64,000 nt of DNA, from assembly GCA_009617715.1 (NCBI GenBank), contig VTFK01000068.1, forward strand, positions 1,364,001 through 1,428,000, in the 5' to 3' direction. Under the pieces are notes generated by a model. That model saw only the letters and a list, made by a program, of their open reading frames with translations. It did no database searches and was not told the origin of the DNA. Both the position numbers and the translations under genes were made by a program. Shown here piece after piece: positions 60,291 to 64,000 of this stretch. Origin of the DNA: Plectrocnemia conspersa. Lineage: Eukaryota > Arthropoda > Insecta > Trichoptera > Polycentropodidae. Position 1 is the stretch's first letter. Each line of letters begins with the position of its first letter.

Positions 60291-61138
60291 TAAAAAACAT
60301 TTAGAACCCCAAAGATCTATTCTTTTTGTTTACGTTTTTTTTGTTTATTTTTTTGGATATACATGTACATGTTACACAGAATCCGTGATATAAAAAAAGA
60401 ATAGTTCAAGCCCTTTGATTTATTCATGATTTGACCAATTATCTGCCGAATTCGTGAATTGGGCAGGTATTGTTTTGTATATTGTTGTACATTGAGTAAA
60501 TTAAATAGTAGCGCTCTGGTAATAGTGTTTTTCGTAATTAGACTAAATATCAATTCATTATATAAAAATAAATCAATCAATAACTATAGTGATGTTTAAC
60601 TTCATTTAGAATGTCAAGAAAGTCTACAGCTATACATATGATGACATACAATTTTATTAACATATATTTTGGAAAGGTTAGATGCGAGCGAGCGGAAGCG
60701 AGCGAGAGTTAGTCAGAACCGTGAACACCCCATGATTCGTTGGAGAATTATTCAGGGTATAAAACACTTGCTACAGTTAATAATTATTTTATTTTATTAA
60801 ATTACAATATATCTGGCATCAGTTAAACGACCAGAAAAAGTATAAGTACATGGACCACCGTTTTTAACGGCAATACTGTCTATATTGTATTTACACTTAA
60901 AAGAAGCAAAAAAATGGACTCTTCAATTGCTTTTGTTTTTAATGTTGAAATGTCGCAACGGTCAATAATTTGTCTTAGTTTCAAAAAACACTATTAGAGC
61001 GTTACTATATTATTGGCTTAATGCATTCTGAAAAAATTTTCCTTATTCAAGAAAGGCGCAACGAGCTTGCAATTTTCATAAATTAGCAAAATTTTTGTCC
61101 ATTTCACGCAATACTCAATTTTATAGATTCGGCGTAAC
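60291..61138. other. AT-rich DNA, nothing recognised
   Basis: The only deviation is a GAGCGAGCGGAAGCGAGCGA tract near 60687. Confidence 0.55.
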
Positions 61139-61178
61139 ATATGTATATATATATATATATATATATACATATATACAC
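61139..61178. repeat. TA microsatellite
   Basis: About a dozen TA dinucleotides are followed by CATATATACACAC. Confidence 0.95.
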
Positions 61179-61504
61179 ACTGCGATTACTAGTTATTTTA
61201 CAACTGAAAAGTTTCGGGTTCAGAAATGTTATATGATCAAGAATATATATGATCAGTAAATTTAGGTTTTAGATCTTAATTTTCAGATCGAAGAAACAAA
61301 GAAATAATAAAAATCAACAACAACACCAGCTGAACTAAATAAATTTAAGGTTTTTATAGATAGTATTATCGGTAATTTTACAACTGGATTTAGTGCAGCA
61401 AAATAAATAAATAATACATTCAGTTTCATGTATTTATTCCTAAAAGAAAATTTATAAAAAACAGTCTCGCACTTATCCCGAAAATATTTTTTTAAATATG
61501 TCAT

Positions 61505-61995
61505 TTCAGTAAAATCATATTGGAATACATTTTCACCAGTAGATATATATTTCTACTAACGAAAATATAATTTAGGTGATATACGCTAATATGCTGCTCT
61601 AAAATATCTATCAAACTTAATTTGACAGTTGCGAAACGTCCATTCGCTGTTCAAACCCAAACCTAACCTAATGAATGTTAAAACATATCATAGTTTTAGA
61701 ACTTATTAGTTCATGTTCAAAACAGCGGACTAAGCAAAATTATCTTTCAGCGGAAAATAAGCGGAAGAATAAGTACAGACAAACAGTTTGTCTGCATTTC
61801 GATATTACACTATGTTTTAGAAATATGATAGCTATCCTTACCGATATTACTATGGACTTCTAATATAAAGAGGGCTAATCAAAGTACATTCAAACCGAAT
61901 TTTGGTCAATAGGAGGGCACAAAAACAATTATCACTACTCAGAAGGCAAAAATTCACGTCAAAAGCAATAAAACCGTTGCAGTGGGAACGCTCGC
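61505..61995 (+). mobile_element. TTCACGTCAAAAGCAATAAA family, most complete copy
   Basis: The copy starts around TACATTTTCACCAGTAGATA, runs through AATTTGACAGTTGCGAAACG, GCTGTTCAAACCCAAACCTA, AAAATAAGCGGAAGAATAAG and TTCAAACCGAATTTTGGTCA, and ends TTCACGTCAAAAGCAATAAA followed by GCAGTGGGAACGCTCG. Together the four copies suggest a family of about 490 bp. Terminal inverted repeats and target duplications could not be fixed by eye. Confidence 0.72.
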
Positions 61996-63608
61996 AATTT
62001 TACATTTCTTACTTAAATGTGTATCTTTTGATACAATGTAAATATTTTAATGATTTTTCAGGATATGTTAATTTTATATAAATGCATCGATTTTAACTAT
62101 TATATAAGTGGTTATAATTAAATTATACATTTCATATTTTTGGGATTTTAAAATTATTATTTTTTACTTAAAAAAATATTGAAACGAACAATTTTACGCA
62201 TGGTAATAATATACTACGGTTTTGATAGAATAATAGTTATTAAAACTTTTAACGGCAAACAAATAAAAAATAAAGAATTTTATATCCACAATGTATGTAT
62301 GTATCATATATTTAAAAAAAATATATTAGATAAACAGTTAAATGCGATTATTTATTAAAAATATTTTTAAAAAATACGATGTATATTTATACAAATTACA
62401 AAAAAAAAATAGCTCCCGTTTTCGTGTTATCTTTAACCGTTTATGTGCCAAAGTAAATTTTTGTAATACGTAATTAAAAAGAAGCACATTAATAATAGCC
62501 ATTCTAGTAGTAATAATTTAAAACGTTTCTTTATAAACGTCTCTATATACCTTAATAGTCATGTAATATTAATTCATAGCGTTAGTGATTTTTCGTGAAA
62601 GTCACATATCATATAATACGGTCGCGAAGCTACTGAGCCCGTAAGTGGCTCGTGGCATTAAAAAGGTTAAAATCCGCAAATAACATTTTTATCATTAAAA
62701 ACTTACTAATAATTATTGTAAAATATAATGTTTACTCACCATTGTAAATATTTTCAAACTAACGCGATTTTTTTTCACTTATTTTTTATGAAATTCCCAT
62801 ATTGTTAAAAAAACACCACTTTAATTTGACAAATCAGAAATTTGGAAAAACCAGTAATTCGACCCTATCTAATGGAAGATAAAAACATTCACAAGAAATT
62901 TCGAAAGTTTCACATTACGAGACATAAATAAAATACAATATAATCTGACTAATCCGACAATTAAAAAAATGTTATTCGAGCAACCCGTTAGTTATCAAAG
63001 AGTATTTGAAAAAAAAACAAAACAAAAATAAATCGTAAAACATATGCATTATTTTTAAATAAATAAGATATTAATAAATATTCATACGCTATTTTTTAAA
63101 CACATTTAACTCTTAACTCTTACTGTTTTTGGCGTACAAAATATACATTAAAATTAATTTTATTGTCGATATAACATTTTTTTTATTTATTCGCCATCCG
63201 ACTTGTAAAAGTTTTAAGAACTCTTAAAACTTAAAACAATATTTTTTAAGTAAAGATAATTAATTTTAAAATCCAATAATTATGAAATGTATAATTTAAT
63301 TGCTATTTTTAACGAATCACTTATCAATAATAGCTAAAATCAATACATTGATATAATATTAAAATGTTCAGAAAAATTATTAAAATATTTAACTGTATCA
63401 AAAGATACACACATTTAAGTAAGACATGTTAAATTCGCGCATATTTGCGATCGAGTGCCAGGCCCGTATTTGGCGTACAAGCGACACAAACCATTCACCA
63501 ACAAAGTGTTTATATTATAGCGGTTTTTCGAACTATTTCGGGTAAATTCCAGTCGCCCGTAATTCCTGAAGTTAAAAGTATGTATCTAGGTTTTTACAAT
63601 ATAATACG
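61996..63608. other. AT-rich DNA, nothing recognised
   Basis: No gene, repeat family or hairpin was recognised. Confidence 0.55.
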
Positions 63609-63702
63609 CGAAACATCGATATAAAATATTTTACATAGATCTGATGGGAAAAAATGGGAACAATGTTCCGTGAGAGTAAAATTCCACTAGATCGATGTTT
63701 CG
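63609..63702. other. 12-bp inverted repeat, 70 bp apart
   Basis: CGAAACATCGAT (63609-63620) and ATCGATGTTTCG (63691-63702) are perfect inverted arms. They lie in a GC-richer stretch of 63440-63800 with no recognised gene. They could be ends of a tiny element, but no target duplication was seen. Confidence 0.7.
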
Positions 63703-64000
63703 TGTGGGTAATATTCTAAGAGAGAAATGTTTGTGGGTACTACTCCAGTGAACGTCACAGCTTCCACTTTTTATCCAAAACACACGGCCACTGAAGTTGA
63801 CAACCAGCTACTGTAATATTATATATATATATATTATTGTTTTATTTATTTTGTGTGAAATGGGCCAAAATATTTATTTTATAGTCGGATGAGACTAAAA
63901 AATATTTATTAATTTTTTAAATGTTTTTAATTGCATTTTTTAATTAATATATCATAAGTGTAACATTGTTATCAATCTCTGCTAAGCTAGCCAATAATAA

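Noticed and set aside
60660..60720. GAGCGAGCGGAAGCGAGCGAG tract as a CRISPR-like or promoter repeat
   Set aside because: It is a single simple-sequence run without spacers or a nearby gene.

Overview
This is a strongly AT-rich eukaryotic window, most likely from an insect. It is mostly intron or intergenic DNA filled with old transposable elements. Only one host gene is recognised with confidence: two adjacent exons, on the minus strand near 52 kb, of the tRNA dimethylallyltransferase gene (TRIT1/MiaA family), separated by a 71-bp intron. The P-loop exon upstream and the C-terminal exons downstream were not found, so the gene is partial here and must have long introns. The insect assignment rests on the short intron, the element mix and the general look of the DNA; I cannot name the order.

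The rest is a record of transposons. Coding remnants: two Tigger/pogo transposase fragments (4.5-5.5 kb plus, 7.2-7.6 kb minus), a mariner-like fragment (33.2-33.5 kb minus), a 1.9-kb hAT element with a perfect 8-bp target duplication (27.56-29.48 kb), and 3' parts of three LINE types: a CR1/L2-like one (10.4-11.3 kb), a Jockey-like one (40.8-41.3 kb) and an RTE-like one (55.3-55.7 kb minus).

Non-coding families with several copies inside this window: a CAGTGAAA-ended MITE (9.6 and 20.4 kb), a family starting with TTTCTCGAGAA (19.9, 49.1 and 55.8 kb), a family carrying the block TTCACGTCAAAAGCAATAAA (35.2, 42.6, 56.7 and 61.5 kb), an LTR-like repeat (5.5 and 33.7 kb), a palindromic hAT-type MITE with 8-bp duplication (25.7 kb, a half copy at 2.1 kb), and a tRNA-headed SINE family sharing a 3' domain (30.8, 46.1, 50.2, 52.9, 54.1, 56.4 and 57.3 kb). 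Several are nested and so can be ordered in time.

Layout: 0-20 kb holds Tigger remnants, a MITE, a LINE and a decayed tandem array at 16.9-18 kb; 20-35 kb holds nested elements, the hAT MITE, the full hAT element, mariner and the LTR-like repeat; 35-50 kb holds a long foldback, a Jockey fragment, a GC-rich island at 44.6-45.1 kb and SINEs; 50-64 kb holds the TRIT1 exons and a dense cluster of SINE, RTE, MITE and hairpin structures. Several GC-richer, non-repetitive stretches (about 6.3, 11.9, 19.2, 22.2, 43.9 and 54.5 kb) could be cis-regulatory DNA, but nothing in the sequence proves it. I saw no genuine rRNA or tRNA gene, CRISPR array or bacterial-type operon.
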